Positions 25,931 to 35,732 of a stretch of 64,000 bases of DNA are shown here, piece after piece; positions within the stretch are counted from its first letter, which is position 1, and each line of letters opens with the position of its first letter. The notes beneath the pieces were generated by a model. The model did no database searches. It had not been told where the DNA came from and worked only from the letters and a program-made list of their open reading frames with translations. This stretch comes from Alphaproteobacteria bacterium HGW-Alphaproteobacteria-1 (GTDB lineage Bacteria > Pseudomonadota > Alphaproteobacteria > Rhodobacterales > Rhodobacteraceae), in NCBI GenBank assembly GCA_002842985.1, contig PHEQ01000013.1, forward strand, positions 54,039 through 118,038. Direction: 5' to 3'. The translations under genes and the position numbers were made by a program.

Positions 25931-27009
25931 GCCTTGGCCCCCCGCTTGCCATGGCCCAGCATCGCGGGGCTTGTCGCATCGAGCGGCCAGCGCGGGCGCG
26001 CGGCAAGGTCCATGTCGTCGCGGTGCCCTGACTGGTAAAGCTCTGCCCCGGCATAGGCGATCATCGCGGCGTTGTCGGTGCAGAGCGCCAGAGGCGGCGC
26101 GACAAAGCCCGCGCCCTGCGCCTCGGCCACCGCCATCAGCGCCGCGCGGATCGCCCCGTTGGCGGCCACGCCCCCGGCCACGGCCAGCACCGGCGCACCG
26201 GTTGCAGCCAGCGCGCGGCGGGTCTTTTCCGCCAGCACATCGCAGACCGCCGCCTGAAACCCCGCGCAGAGATCCGCCCGGTCCTGCCGGGTGATTCCGC
26301 CCTTTTCCGCCACCAGCGCATCGCGCGCCCGCAGCATCGCCGTTTTCAGCCCCGAGAAGGACAGATCGCAACCGGCCCGGTCCAAGAGAGGTCGTGGCAG
26401 CCGAAAGCGGTCCGTGTCGCCGGTGTGCGCCGCGCGCTCCACCTCCGGCCCGCCGGGCTGCGGCAGGCCCAGAAGGCGCGCCACCTTGTCGAAGGCCTCG
26501 CCGGGGGCGTCGTCGATGGTGCCGCCAAGGCGGGTGAACGCCTCTGGCCCCGCGACGGTCAGGAACTGGCAATGCCCGCCCGAGACGAGCAGCATGAGAT
26601 AGGGATAGTCCACGCCATCGGTCAGCCGCGGCGTGAGCGCGTGACCGGCAAGGTGGTTGACCCCGATGAGCGGCAGGCCGGCCCCGGCCGCGATGCCCTT
26701 GGCGCACATCACGCCCGCCAGCACCCCGCCGATCAGCCCCGGCCCGGCGGTCACCGCGACCGCGTCCATATCCGAAAGCCGCGTTCCCGCTTGCGCGAGC
26801 GCCGCGCGCACGGCCACGTCCACCTTCTCGGCATGGGCGCGCGCCGCGATCTCGGGAACTACCCCGCCAAAGGCCGCATGGAGCGCGTTTTGCCCCAAAA
26901 CCACCGAGGACAGGATCGCGGGGCCATCCGACCCCATGCGCAGCACGGCCGCGGCGGTATCGTCGCAACTGCTCTCGATCCCGAGAATGGTCAGTGTCTG
27001 GTGCATCAT
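25927..27009 (-). CDS. tsaD: tRNA N6-threonylcarbamoyladenosine transferase TsaD
   Basis: 360 residues. TsaD transfers the threonylcarbamoyl group to A37 of ANN-decoding tRNAs. It opens with the family start [18 protein letters not shown] and has the metal-binding HxxxH in [10 protein letters not shown]..., then [29 protein letters not shown] and a C-terminal [14 protein letters not shown]. The ATG is one of two adjacent codons (27009 or 27006). Upstream in-frame codons reach into the hemD promoter region and were not used. The operon order tsaD-gpsA-yciI-EVE is typical for Rhodobacterales. Confidence 0.95.
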   Translation of the reverse strand: MMHQTLTILGIESSCDDTAAAVLRMGSDGPAILSSVVLGQNALHAAFGGVVPEIAARAHAEKVDVAVRAALAQAGTRLSDMDAVAVTAGPGLIGGVLAGVMCAKGIAAGAGLPLIGVNHLAGHALTPRLTDGVDYPYLMLLVSGGHCQFLTVAGPEAFTRLGGTIDDAPGEAFDKVARLLGLPQPGGPEVERAAHTGDTDRFRLPRPLLDRAGCDLSFSGLKTAMLRARDALVAEKGGITRQDRADLCAGFQAAVCDVLAEKTRRALAATGAPVLAVAGGVAANGAIRAALMAVAEAQGAGFVAPPLALCTDNAAMIAYAGAELYQSGHRDDMDLAARPRWPLDATSPAMLGHGKRGAKA

Positions 27010-27079
27010 GGCCCGGCATTGCCTCAAGGGTGCGAGGCAGGTAACACCTTGTGAGCCGTCCAACAACTGCCGAGCGCTG

Positions 27080-27808
27080 ATGCCCACCTTCCTCATCACC
27101 CGGCCCGAGCCAGAGGCCAGCCGCATGGCCGAGCGTCTGCGCGCGACGTGGCCGGGGCTCGGGGTGATCGTCGCGCCGCTCATGCAGATCGCATATCGGG
27201 GGGCATTGCCGGAGATGACGGGACGCGAGACCCTGATCTTTACCTCGCGGAACGGCGTCGAAGGCTTCTGCCACTTGACGCCCCGCCGCGACCTGCGCGC
27301 CTATGCGGTGGGGGCGGCCACGGCAGAGGCGGCGCGCGCCCACGGGTTTGAGGCGATCGCGGCCGAGGGTGACGCAATCTCGCTGCTTGACCTCATCGTG
27401 CGTGAGGGCGTCACCGGCTCGTTCCTGCATCCGCGCGGCACGCATGTCGCCTCGGATATTGCAGGGGCGTTGCGCGCACGCGGCCTCGAGGCGGCGGAGG
27501 TCGTGGTCTACGCGCAAACGACGCAGCCACTCTCGCCCGAGGTGCGCAGCGTGCTTGACGGCGACGCCCCGGTGATTCTGCCGCTGATGTCGCCACGCAG
27601 CGGGCGGCTGTTCTTTGCGAATGCCGGGGAAATCCGCGCGCCGCTTCTTGTCGCGGCAATGAGCCGCAATGTGGTCGATACCGTGCCCGAGGGGGCCGCA
27701 ATCCGGCTCGTCGTGGCGAAAACCCCCGACATGGGCGCGCTCTGCGCCGCGCTGCACGATCTGGTGAGCCACGCCAAGCGGGTTGAGGGGAGGGATGGCG
27801 CGCAGTAA
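27080..27808 (+). CDS. hemD: Uroporphyrinogen-III synthase
   Basis: 242 residues of the HemD family, which cyclises hydroxymethylbilane with D-ring inversion in tetrapyrrole synthesis. HemD is weakly conserved; recognised here by [17 protein letters not shown] at the start, [13 protein letters not shown] (the conserved TSxNGV motif), [34 protein letters not shown] and [17 protein letters not shown] sequence. It is divergent from tsaD. The neighbours Mic60-like and hemY confirm the usual alphaproteobacterial heme block; hemC is not in the window. Confidence 0.85.
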   Translation: MPTFLITRPEPEASRMAERLRATWPGLGVIVAPLMQIAYRGALPEMTGRETLIFTSRNGVEGFCHLTPRRDLRAYAVGAATAEAARAHGFEAIAAEGDAISLLDLIVREGVTGSFLHPRGTHVASDIAGALRARGLEAAEVVVYAQTTQPLSPEVRSVLDGDAPVILPLMSPRSGRLFFANAGEIRAPLLVAAMSRNVVDTVPEGAAIRLVVAKTPDMGALCAALHDLVSHAKRVEGRDGAQ

Positions 27809-27856
27809 GGTCAAGTTGACAGGTTGGACGAACAGGATTCGAAAGGTTGGCGCGCC

Positions 27857-29272
27857 GTGGCGAGAAAAAAGACGACCCGCTCGAAAAATACCGAGGCGCC
27901 CCAAGCCGCCGAGGAAGATCTGACAGCCGGTTCCGATGGGAACACGGCCCTGTCTCGGGCGCCAATGACCGGTGACGCCCCACGCGAAGACGACGCGCCC
28001 CTCACAGATGCGGCCCGCGAGGATCCGGCAAAGACGGAGATGGAGGAGACGCAGGACGGTCCTGCCCCGGATACCGAAGAAGGGAAGGCAGAGGAAACCG
28101 CCGCCCCCGAGACGGACACCTCCGAGATGGGCGCGCCGCGTGATCCGTCCGAGGTGCAGCCGGACGCGGAGCCGGAGACCGAGGCCGTCGCGCCGGACGA
28201 GGGCGGGAGCGGTGAGAGCACCGGGGCGGCTGAGGAGACCGGGACCAGGCCGCCCGAACCCGCCCCAGACCCCGCCGCGATGGTGCGCACCGAACAGGTG
28301 ACGGTGCGGCAGGGCGGGTTCTGGTCGATGCTTCTGGGCGGGATCGCCGCCGCCGGCGTCGGCGTCTTCGCCGCGCCCTATCTCCAGCCTCTGCTGCCGC
28401 CCGGCTGGGGCGCGCCAAGCCAGGGGACCGTGGACCCGGCACGGATCGACGCACAGGCCGAGCGGATCGCGGAACTTGAAACGCAACTTTCCGGCCTTGC
28501 CATCCCGCCCGACCTGAGTGGTGAGTTGGAGGGGCTGAGCCAGACCCTGACCGGCCTGACCGGACAGATCGCGGATCTGGAGAGCCGGGTGACCGATCTG
28601 GCCGAACGGCCTGCGCCACCGGCCACCTCCGGCGGGGCCTCGGATGAGGCAATCGCGGCGTTTGAAGATCGGCTTGCCGCGCAGCGCGCCGAAGATGCGT
28701 CGCAGCAGGATGCCATCGAAACCCTGCGCGCCGAGATCGCCGCCCTGCGCGGCGAGGCCGAGGCGCAGGAGGCCGCCGCGCGCGACAGTGCGCAAGCGGT
28801 GCTGCGCCGCGCCGCGCTCGCCCGGATCAGGACCGCGCTTGATACCGGCGAGGCGTTCGCGCCCGCGCTGACCGATCTGCGCGAGACCGGTGCCGACGTT
28901 CCCGAACCGCTGACGGCCGTGGCCGAGACCGGTGCCCCGACGCGCTCGATGCTCATCGAAGGCTTCCCCGTAGCCGCCCGCGCGGCGCTGGCCGCTGCCC
29001 GCGCCGAGGCGGGAGAAGGCGCGTCGGTCACAGGCTTCTTGCGCTCGCAACTGGGGGTGCGCTCGCTTACCCCGCGCGAGGGGGATGACGCGGACGCGGT
29101 GCTTTCGCGGGCCGAGGCGGCGCTGGTGCAGGGGCGGATTTCCGATGCCCTGGCCGAGCTCGAGGCCTTGCCGGAGGGCGCGCGCGAGGCCATGGCCGAC
29201 TGGGCCGCCGAGGCCAAAAGCCGGGCCGACGCGCTCGCCGCCGCCGAGGCGCTCTCGGCGGCGATGAATTGA
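27857..29272 (+). CDS. Mitofilin/Mic60-like inner-membrane protein
   Basis: 471 residues from the GTG chosen here (alternative TTG at 27824). Residues about 10-140 are very acidic, low-complexity and rich in Glu, Asp, Pro and Ala. A membrane helix follows (about residues 157-180, [19 protein letters not shown]), then about 150 residues of coiled coil (Glu/Ala/Arg-rich) and a compact C-terminal mitofilin-like helix domain near [15 protein letters not shown] and [20 protein letters not shown]. This is the alphaproteobacterial homologue of Mic60, which shapes inner-membrane folds. Its place between hemD and hemY is a known conserved feature. Confidence 0.8.
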   Translation: MARKKTTRSKNTEAPQAAEEDLTAGSDGNTALSRAPMTGDAPREDDAPLTDAAREDPAKTEMEETQDGPAPDTEEGKAEETAAPETDTSEMGAPRDPSEVQPDAEPETEAVAPDEGGSGESTGAAEETGTRPPEPAPDPAAMVRTEQVTVRQGGFWSMLLGGIAAAGVGVFAAPYLQPLLPPGWGAPSQGTVDPARIDAQAERIAELETQLSGLAIPPDLSGELEGLSQTLTGLTGQIADLESRVTDLAERPAPPATSGGASDEAIAAFEDRLAAQRAEDASQQDAIETLRAEIAALRGEAEAQEAAARDSAQAVLRRAALARIRTALDTGEAFAPALTDLRETGADVPEPLTAVAETGAPTRSMLIEGFPVAARAALAAARAEAGEGASVTGFLRSQLGVRSLTPREGDDADAVLSRAEAALVQGRISDALAELEALPEGAREAMADWAAEAKSRADALAAAEALSAAMN

Positions 29273-29291
29273 GGTTGAAAGGGCGTTTGCC

Positions 29292-30776
29292 ATGCTGTGG
29301 TTGATCATTAAGGTAGCCGTTTTCATCGCCCTCGTGGGGGCCGTGACTTTCGGTGCGTCTTTCCTGCTGGAACTGGAGGGCGGGGTGCGCATCGTCATGG
29401 CGGGGGTCGAGATCAACCTGACCCCTATCAAGGCGGTGATGGCGCTGACGGTCCTCATTCTGGCGATCTGGCTGCTGATGCGGCTTGCGGGGATGCTGGT
29501 GGCGGTGCTGCGTTTCATCAATGGGGACGAGACGGCGCTTTCGCGCTATTTTGACCGCAATCGTCAGGAAAAAGGCTATCGCGCGCTGGGCGAGGGGATG
29601 CTGGCGCTGGCCTCGGGCGAGGGCGCGCGCGCCATGGCCGAGGCGTCGAAAGCCGAGAAATACCTGCGCAAGCCCGCGCTCACCGATCTTATCACCGCGC
29701 AGGCGGCGGAGCTTGCGGGCGACAAGAGCAAGGCCGAAGCGGCGTTCAAACGCCTGCTCACCAATCAGAAAACCCGGTTTGTCGGGGTGCGCGGCCTTTT
29801 GCGCCAGAAGCTCGAGGCGGGCGATACCGATACCGCCCTCAAGCTCGCCAAGTCCGCTTTTGCGCTCAAACCGCGCCATTCCGAAGTTCAAGATACGCTG
29901 TTGCAGCTTCAGGCCGACAAGGGCGACTGGAAGGGGGCGCGCGCCACGCTTGGCGCCAAGCTCAAATACGGCGCGCTGCCGCGCGACGTGCACAAGCGGC
30001 GCGATGCGGTTCTGGCGCTTTCCGAGGCGCGCGACGTGCTCGACGAGGGCAAGAGCATCGAGGCGCGCGAGGCGGCGATCGAGGCCAACCGCCTTTCGCC
30101 CGATCTCATCCCGGCGGCGGTGCTGGCGGCGCGCAGCTACATCGAGGCGGGCAAACCGGCCAAGGCGGTGCGGGTGATCAACAAGGCCTGGCTGATGCGG
30201 CCCCATCCCGACCTTGCGGCCGCTTTTGCCGCCATCGAGCCCGACGAGACGCCGCAGGCGCGGCTAAAGCGGTTCGCCAAGCTGCTCAGGGTGCATCCCG
30301 ACAACCGCGAGACGCGGCTTCTGGAGGCCGAGTTGAACCTTGCCGCCGAGGATTTCCCCGCTGCGCGCCGCGCGCTCGGCGATCTGGCCGAGGTGGACCC
30401 GGATGCGCGTTCGCTGACGATCATGGCCGCGATCGAGCGCGGCGAGGGGTCGTCCGATGCGGTGGTCAAGGGCTGGCTGGCGCGCGCGCTCAGTGCGCCG
30501 CGCGGCCCGCAATGGTGCTGCGACAATTGCCAGCATGTCCATACCGTGTGGCGGCCGGTCTGCGAAAGCTGCCATTCCTTCGACACGCTGAGCTGGCGCG
30601 CCCCTGCCGACGGGGTGGTGAGCACGCCCACGGGGCTGGAAATGCTGCCGCTTCTGATCGGGCCGGTCGACGAACCGGAGACAAAGGATGCCGAGACCGA
30701 AGAGGACGTCCCCGATGCGGAGGTGATCGAGGACGCCCCCGTGACCGGCGAGGACACCGCGCAGGCGCGTCCGTGA
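29292..30776 (+). CDS. hemY: HemY-like TPR membrane protein
   Basis: 494 residues of the HemY N-domain family (not the protoporphyrinogen oxidase of the same name). Two N-terminal helices ([20 protein letters not shown] and a second near residues 48-75) are followed by a long run of TPR-like helices to about residue 395. The tail carries a zinc-ribbon-like Cys set, CDNC ... CESC (about 408-428), which recalls the rubredoxin-like domain of LapB/YciM. A role in heme synthesis or membrane quality control is inferred from name and neighbours; the biochemical function is unknown. It follows the Mic60-like gene by 19 bases. Confidence 0.88.
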   Translation: MLWLIIKVAVFIALVGAVTFGASFLLELEGGVRIVMAGVEINLTPIKAVMALTVLILAIWLLMRLAGMLVAVLRFINGDETALSRYFDRNRQEKGYRALGEGMLALASGEGARAMAEASKAEKYLRKPALTDLITAQAAELAGDKSKAEAAFKRLLTNQKTRFVGVRGLLRQKLEAGDTDTALKLAKSAFALKPRHSEVQDTLLQLQADKGDWKGARATLGAKLKYGALPRDVHKRRDAVLALSEARDVLDEGKSIEAREAAIEANRLSPDLIPAAVLAARSYIEAGKPAKAVRVINKAWLMRPHPDLAAAFAAIEPDETPQARLKRFAKLLRVHPDNRETRLLEAELNLAAEDFPAARRALGDLAEVDPDARSLTIMAAIERGEGSSDAVVKGWLARALSAPRGPQWCCDNCQHVHTVWRPVCESCHSFDTLSWRAPADGVVSTPTGLEMLPLLIGPVDEPETKDAETEEDVPDAEVIEDAPVTGEDTAQARP

Positions 30777-30804
30777 CCGGGCGGTTTCGGGTGATCCGGG
30801 CGGG

Positions 30805-32541
30805 ATGGGCCTGACGCTGCGGACTCTGGCGTTGATGGCGGCGCTTGGCGTGGCCTTGGGCGTGTTTCTTGTCTCACTCGGCTTCTTTCGCTCGGAGGAA
30901 GAGGCCAAGGCGACAGGCCGGGTCTCGCTTTACCGCAGCATGGTTATTTCCGAGGTCGAACGGTTCTCGCATCTCAGCTATGTTCTGGCCCGCGACACCC
31001 GGGTGATCGAGACGGCGACGGGCGGACCGGTGGCGGCGCTCGATGCGCGGCTGGCCGCCTTTGCCGCGCGTGCAGGCCTTGACGCGATTTATCTCATGCG
31101 GCCTGACGGCCTGACCATCGCCGCCTCCAACGTGGGCACGCCCGAGAGCTTTGTCGGGCAGGATTACGGCTTTCGGCCCTATTTTCAGGCGGCACTCGCG
31201 GGCGTTCAGGGCCGTTTCTACGGCATTGGTGCGACGACGGGCCTGCCAGGCTATTTCATCGCCGATCCGGTGCGCGCGCCCGATGGCGGGCTTGTGGGGG
31301 TGATCGCGATCAAGCTTGATCTCACCGAACTGGAAGAGACGTGGCGCGCGGCGGGCGAACAGGTGTTGCTGGCCAACCGGGATGGTGTCGTGATGCTGTC
31401 GTCTGAGCCGGGCTGGCGCTATCGCAGCCTGCGCGCGCTTGGCCCCGAACAGCGCGCCCGGATCGCGCAGGACCGGCAGTTTCCGGGTCAGGACCTCATG
31501 CCGCTCGACTGGCAGCCACGCGACGGGGCCAAGCGCGCAGTCATCGACGGGACCGAGCGTATCCATCTCACGGCCCCGATCGCACCGCATGGCTGGGTGC
31601 TGCACTATTTCGCCGATGACAGCGCAGCGGTCACTCGAAGCCTGCTCTCGACCGGTCTGGTCATGATCCTGACCGGTGCCGGGTTTCTCGTGGCACAGGT
31701 CCGCCGGACGCGGCGCATCGGTGCGGCACTGCGCCGCTCCGAGGCCGAAGAGGCGCAACTGCGCGAGGCCAATGAGCGGCTCGCGGTCGAGATCGAGGAA
31801 CGCCGCACCGCCGAGCGTCGGCTTGCGCGCACACAGGACGAGTTGGAGCGGGCGAGCCGACTGGCCGCCCTCGGGCAATTGGCGGCCTCGGTCACGCATG
31901 AATTGGGGCAGCCTATTGCGGCGATGCGCAACCACCTGACTGCGGCCGAGATCGGCGGGCAACCGGCGGCGCGCATCATCCCCAAGATCACCGGTATCGT
32001 CGACCGGATGGAGGCGATCACGCGGCAATTGAAGTTCTTTGCCCGCAACGACCGGGAGGAGTTTGGGGCGGTCGATCTCTGCGCGGCGGTTCAGGCGGCG
32101 CTGGCGTTGGTCGAGCCGAATATCGCTCGGGTCGGGGCCGAGGTCGTGCTCGACGCGCCTGATACGGCGGTTCTGGTGCGCGGCAATCAGTTGCGACTTG
32201 AACAGGTGCTGACCAATGTGCTGCGCAATGCCGTCGATGCGGTAGAGGATCGTGCCGAGCGGCGGATCGACATCGCGTTGGGACGGGGCGATGACGTGGG
32301 CTGGGTCGAGGTGCATGACACCGGGCACGGGCTGGGACAGGCGCGCCTTGACGAGTTGCAGGAACCGTTTGTCACGACCCGCGAGAGCGGGCGTGGCATG
32401 GGGCTGGGCCTTGCGATTTCCGCCAATATCGTCAAGGCACATCACGGCCGGTTGAGCGCCCATAACCTTGCCGAAGGCGGTGCCGTGTTCAGGATCGAGA
32501 TCCCGCAAGAGGGGATGGATGAGGATCTGAGCGCGGCATGA
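30805..32541 (+). CDS. dctB: C4-dicarboxylate-sensing histidine kinase DctB
   Basis: 578 residues. Two membrane helices (about 5-25 and 282-300) flank a periplasmic double-Cache sensor domain (about 40-275, with the DYGFRPYFQAALAG and GYFIADPVR segments). A coiled linker leads to HisKA with the phospho-acceptor His near residue 365 in SVTHELGQPIAAMRNHL, then a GHKL ATPase with NVLRNAVDA, EVHDTGHGL and GRGMGLGLAIS. The usual substrates of such sensors are succinate, fumarate and malate. dctD starts inside its stop codon. Confidence 0.92.
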   Translation: MGLTLRTLALMAALGVALGVFLVSLGFFRSEEEAKATGRVSLYRSMVISEVERFSHLSYVLARDTRVIETATGGPVAALDARLAAFAARAGLDAIYLMRPDGLTIAASNVGTPESFVGQDYGFRPYFQAALAGVQGRFYGIGATTGLPGYFIADPVRAPDGGLVGVIAIKLDLTELEETWRAAGEQVLLANRDGVVMLSSEPGWRYRSLRALGPEQRARIAQDRQFPGQDLMPLDWQPRDGAKRAVIDGTERIHLTAPIAPHGWVLHYFADDSAAVTRSLLSTGLVMILTGAGFLVAQVRRTRRIGAALRRSEAEEAQLREANERLAVEIEERRTAERRLARTQDELERASRLAALGQLAASVTHELGQPIAAMRNHLTAAEIGGQPAARIIPKITGIVDRMEAITRQLKFFARNDREEFGAVDLCAAVQAALALVEPNIARVGAEVVLDAPDTAVLVRGNQLRLEQVLTNVLRNAVDAVEDRAERRIDIALGRGDDVGWVEVHDTGHGLGQARLDELQEPFVTTRESGRGMGLGLAISANIVKAHHGRLSAHNLAEGGAVFRIEIPQEGMDEDLSAA

Positions 32542-33878
32542 GCATCCCCCACCCCCCTCGCATCCTGATCGTCGAGGATGACCGCGCGATGCGCCTGTCG
32601 CTGATCGACCTGCTGGAGGCGTCGGGCTGGTGCGTCGAGGCGCTGCCGCGCGCGGATCGGCTGGCCGGTCGGCTGGAGGCGTTTCAGCCGGATGTGATCC
32701 TGTCGGATGTGCGGATGCCCGGCATGTCGGGGCTGGAGTTGCTGGACAGCCTCGACCGGGACCTCTCGCCGCCGGTGGTGCTGATTTCCGCACATGGCGA
32801 TATTGCCATGGCGGTGGGTGCGATGCAGTGCGGGGCCTACAGCTTTGTCGAGAAACCCTATGAACCGCGCCGCTTGCTGAATATTCTGGACCATGCCGCC
32901 GAACAGCACGCGATGCGGCGTACGACCGAGCGGTTGAAATCGCGGCTGATGCAGCTTTCGGGGCTGGACCGGGTGTTGTTGGGCCAGACCCCCGAGACCG
33001 TTGCCCTGCGCGAGGAGGTGCTGGATCTGTCGCAGAGCGGGGCGGCGGTGATGGTGCAGGGCGAGACCGGCACCGGCAAGGAGCTCGTGGCGCGGGCGCT
33101 GCACGATCTGGGGGCGGATGCGGCGGGGCCGTTTGTCGCGCTCAATTGTGCCGCGCTCTCGGTCGAGGGCTTCGAGGCCGAGATGTTCGGCATCGCTGGC
33201 GGGGCGCGGGGGCGCGTGCAGGGGGCGGATGGCGGCACGCTGTTTCTTGACGAAATCTGCTCCTGCCCCATGCCGGTGCAAGCCAAGCTGTTGCGGGTGA
33301 TCGAGGACAAGCAGGTGCTGCCGCTGGGAGCCGAGGCTCCGGTGTCGCTGCGCTTTCGGGTGATATCCGCCACCAACGAGGACCCCGGGCAAGCCGTGCG
33401 CGAGGGGCGGTTGCGGGCCGATCTGCTCTACCGGCTCAATACCACGGTGATCGCCCTGCCGACGCTCCGGCAGCGCCGCGATGACGTGATGCTGCTGGCG
33501 GCGCGGTTTCTGGACGAGTTCGCGCGCGTCTACGAGATCCGCGCGCCGGACCTCGCGCCCGAGGACAGCGCCGCGCTTCTTTCGCATGACTGGCCCGGCA
33601 ATGTGCGCGAATTGCGCAGCGTCTGCGAACGGCGGGTGCTGAGTGCGCGGCGCGGGGCCGGTTCGATGGTGCAGGCGCTGCACCGCGATGCGCTGGCCGA
33701 TGATGTGCCCGACACGCTGCGCGCTGCCGTTGCGGCCTTCGAGCGCGACCTCATCGCCAAGGCGATCACCGCGCATGAGGGCCGGATGGAAGCGGTGGCC
33801 GAGGCGCTCGGCATCGGGCGGCGCACGCTCAACGAGAAGATCGTCAAGCTGGGGCTGGACAAGGGGGCGTTGCTGTAG
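32538..33878 (+). CDS. dctD: DctD-type response regulator, NtrC family, lacking the GAFTGA loop
   Basis: 446 residues. Receiver domain with phospho-Asp about 56 (VILSDVRMPG) and a Lys in FVEKPYEP; AAA+ ATPase with Walker A GETGTGKE (about 175-182) and Walker B GGTLFLDEI; an HTH of Fis type at the end (MEAVAEALGIGRRTLNEKI). The expected GAFTGA sigma-54 contact loop is not present: the segment from MFG to GGTLFLDE reads MFGIAGGARGRVQGAD, about eight residues shorter than in enteric and rhizobial DctD. This probably means activation by a sigma-70-type polymerase, as for Rhodobacter NtrC. Coupled to dctB by ATGA. Confidence 0.92.
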   Translation: MSIPHPPRILIVEDDRAMRLSLIDLLEASGWCVEALPRADRLAGRLEAFQPDVILSDVRMPGMSGLELLDSLDRDLSPPVVLISAHGDIAMAVGAMQCGAYSFVEKPYEPRRLLNILDHAAEQHAMRRTTERLKSRLMQLSGLDRVLLGQTPETVALREEVLDLSQSGAAVMVQGETGTGKELVARALHDLGADAAGPFVALNCAALSVEGFEAEMFGIAGGARGRVQGADGGTLFLDEICSCPMPVQAKLLRVIEDKQVLPLGAEAPVSLRFRVISATNEDPGQAVREGRLRADLLYRLNTTVIALPTLRQRRDDVMLLAARFLDEFARVYEIRAPDLAPEDSAALLSHDWPGNVRELRSVCERRVLSARRGAGSMVQALHRDALADDVPDTLRAAVAAFERDLIAKAITAHEGRMEAVAEALGIGRRTLNEKIVKLGLDKGALL

Positions 33879-33884
33879 TCACCT

Positions 33885-33898
33885 TGCGGATATCCGCA
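33885..33898. promoter_or_regulatory. 14-bp perfect palindrome upstream of dctP
   Basis: TGCGGATATCCGCA, immediately after the dctD stop and about 100 bases before dctP. A further TGTGCGG half-like element lies at about 33916-33922. The dyad resembles the kind of site bound by DctD upstream of transporter genes; I see no GG-N10-GC sigma-54 promoter between it and dctP. Confidence 0.5.
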
Positions 33899-33999
33899 GG
33901 GCGGCTGCCGGGGGGTGTGCGGTTTTCTTCCTAGTCAGGATGGCCGACATGCCCCAAGGTGGCGCCCATAAGAATGGATGACATCTGGGAGGATACACC

Positions 34000-35019
34000 A
34001 TGAAGAAATATCTCAGCTATACGGCGGTCGCGGCGATCAGCCTTGCCTTTGCCGGCGAGGCGATGGCGACCGAGTGGAATGTCTCGGTCTGGGGCAAGCG
34101 CCGCGCCTTTACCGAGCATGTCGAGAAACTGGCCGAGTTGGTGAGCGAAAAGACCGGCGGCGAATTCACCCTCAACATCAGCTATGGCGGTCTGTCCAAC
34201 GAGCGCGAGAACCTTGACGGCATCTCCATCGGGGCCTTCGAGATGGCACAGTTCTGTGCGGGCTATCACCCCGACAAGAACCCATCGCTGACCGTGCTGG
34301 AACTGCCGTTCCTCGGGGTCGAGACGCTGGAACAGGAACGCGCGCTCTCCGAGGAGCTCTATGCGCACCCGGCGGTCAAGGCCGATCTGGCGCGCTGGAA
34401 TGCTGTGCCGCTGATGCCATCGCCCATGCCGCAATACAATTTCGTCGGCACCGGCGACGCACCGCGCACGCTGGACGATTACAAGGGCCTGACCGTGCGC
34501 GCGCTTGGCGGCATCGGCAAGGCCATGGAGGCGGTGGGGGCGGTGCCCACCTCGATGTCCGCGACAGAGGTGCGTCAGGCGATGGACAGCGGCGTGGTCA
34601 AGGCCGTCAGCTTTGCGCCCCACGCGCACATGTCCTTCTCGACCATCGAGAACGCGAAATGGTGGACCGAGAACCTCAATCCCGGCACGGTGAACTGCCC
34701 GGTGGTGGCCAATGCCGACGCGCTTGATGCGCTTTCGGACGCGCATCGCGAGGCGCTTCTGGGCTCGATCGGCGAGGCGCTCGATCACTATATCGACTAC
34801 TACCAGAACGAGACCATGGCGGCCTGGGGGCCGGCGCTCTCGGAGCGGGGGATCGAGGTGATCACCTACGATCAGGCAACGCTCGACAGCTTTTCCGGCA
34901 TGGTTGCCGGACCGGCGTCCGAGGCCTGGATTGCGGAAAATGCGGCCCGCAACCTGCCGGCGCAGGAGATCTACGATTTCGTGACCTCCAAGCTTGCCGA
35001 TCTCAAGGCCGGGTCCTGA
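34000..35019 (+). CDS. dctP: TRAP transporter solute-binding protein DctP
   Basis: 339-residue periplasmic binding protein with signal peptide MKKYLSYTAVAAISLAFAGE and cleavage after AMA. TRAP-type features: EHVEKLAELVSEKTGGEFTLNISYGG, LTVLELPFLGVETLEQE, KGLTVRALGGIGKAMEAVGAVPTSMSATEVRQAMDSGVVKA. It is preceded by GGGAGGA. It follows dctBD by 121 bases and precedes the two membrane subunits, so a C4-dicarboxylate or related organic acid is the likely substrate. The strong hairpin after its stop would raise its level relative to dctQM. Confidence 0.93.
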   Translation: MKKYLSYTAVAAISLAFAGEAMATEWNVSVWGKRRAFTEHVEKLAELVSEKTGGEFTLNISYGGLSNERENLDGISIGAFEMAQFCAGYHPDKNPSLTVLELPFLGVETLEQERALSEELYAHPAVKADLARWNAVPLMPSPMPQYNFVGTGDAPRTLDDYKGLTVRALGGIGKAMEAVGAVPTSMSATEVRQAMDSGVVKAVSFAPHAHMSFSTIENAKWWTENLNPGTVNCPVVANADALDALSDAHREALLGSIGEALDHYIDYYQNETMAAWGPALSERGIEVITYDQATLDSFSGMVAGPASEAWIAENAARNLPAQEIYDFVTSKLADLKAGS

Positions 35020-35038
35020 GGCTCGTCCGGCCCGCCGC

Positions 35039-35064
35039 GGCAATGCGGCGGGCCATTCACGTTC
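35039..35064 (+). promoter_or_regulatory. Intercistronic hairpin after dctP
   Basis: GGCCCGCCGC / GCGGCGGGCC, a perfect 10-bp stem with a GGCAAT loop, 20 bases after the dctP stop. No T run follows, so it is more likely an mRNA-stabilising or partial-termination element giving excess binding protein, as is known for other transporter operons. Confidence 0.6.
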
Positions 35065-35087
35065 CCCGGACATGAAGGAGGCAACGC

Positions 35088-35720
35088 ATGGCCGGTGCCG
35101 CAACCGTCTTTTCCGATGACAGCCTGCTCAGCCGTGCCGACCGCGCGCTCTACCGCGCCGAGCGCTTTCTTGCGCTGCTGAGCGGGATCGCGGTGTTTTC
35201 TCTCATGGTGCTGGCGGTGGTCTCGGTCGGCGGGCGCAATTTCTTCGGCCAGCCGTTGCGCGGTTACGTGGACTGGATCGAACAGATCATGCCACTGATC
35301 GCCTTCATGGGCGTGGCCTATACGCAGCGCGACGGCGGCCATATCCGCATGGATATCGTGGTGGGCATGTTGCGGGGGCGGGCGCTCTGGCTGGTGGAGC
35401 TGATCACGACGCTGGCGGTGCTGGTGCTGATGGGGCTGATGGTCTGGGGAAGCTGGGCGCATTTCGACCGGAGTTTCGACTGGAACGCGCCCCTCTGGAG
35501 CCGCGACAGCAGCATAGATATCGGCCTGCCGATCTGGCCTGCGAAGATTCTCGCGCCGATCGCCTTTGCCGTGCTGTCGCTGCGGCTCGCATTACAGGTC
35601 TGGGGCTTTGGGCGTGCGTTTGTCACCGGGGCAGAGCGGCCCGTGGCGGTGCCGTTGATCGAGGACGCCGCGACGCAGGCGGCCCGCGAGGCCGCACATG
35701 TCAGTGCGCGAGAGCAATGA
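35088..35720 (+). CDS. dctQ: TRAP transporter small permease DctQ
   Basis: 210 residues, four membrane helices in the DctQ pattern (about 32-52, 68-85, 106-128, 150-170). The family region VSVGGRNFFGQPLRGYVDWIEQIMPLIAFMGVAYTQRDGGHIRMDIV is complete. An AAGGAGG lies before the ATG. It forms the membrane complex with DctM, which starts 12 bases downstream. Confidence 0.92.
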   Translation: MAGAATVFSDDSLLSRADRALYRAERFLALLSGIAVFSLMVLAVVSVGGRNFFGQPLRGYVDWIEQIMPLIAFMGVAYTQRDGGHIRMDIVVGMLRGRALWLVELITTLAVLVLMGLMVWGSWAHFDRSFDWNAPLWSRDSSIDIGLPIWPAKILAPIAFAVLSLRLALQVWGFGRAFVTGAERPVAVPLIEDAATQAAREAAHVSAREQ

Positions 35721-35732
35721 GAGGCGGGCCGC

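Noticed and set aside
24977..29521. A 1514-codon open frame on the minus strand that runs through gpsA and antisense to hemD, the Mic60-like gene and part of hemY
   Set aside because: Only its first-read part is gpsA. The rest has no recognisable domain, is rich in Arg/Gly/His as expected for a shadow frame in high-GC DNA, and lies opposite well-supported genes.
33879..33999. A sigma-54 promoter before dctP
   Set aside because: No GG-N10-GC core at the right spacing was found; the closest candidate has 11 bases between the doublets.
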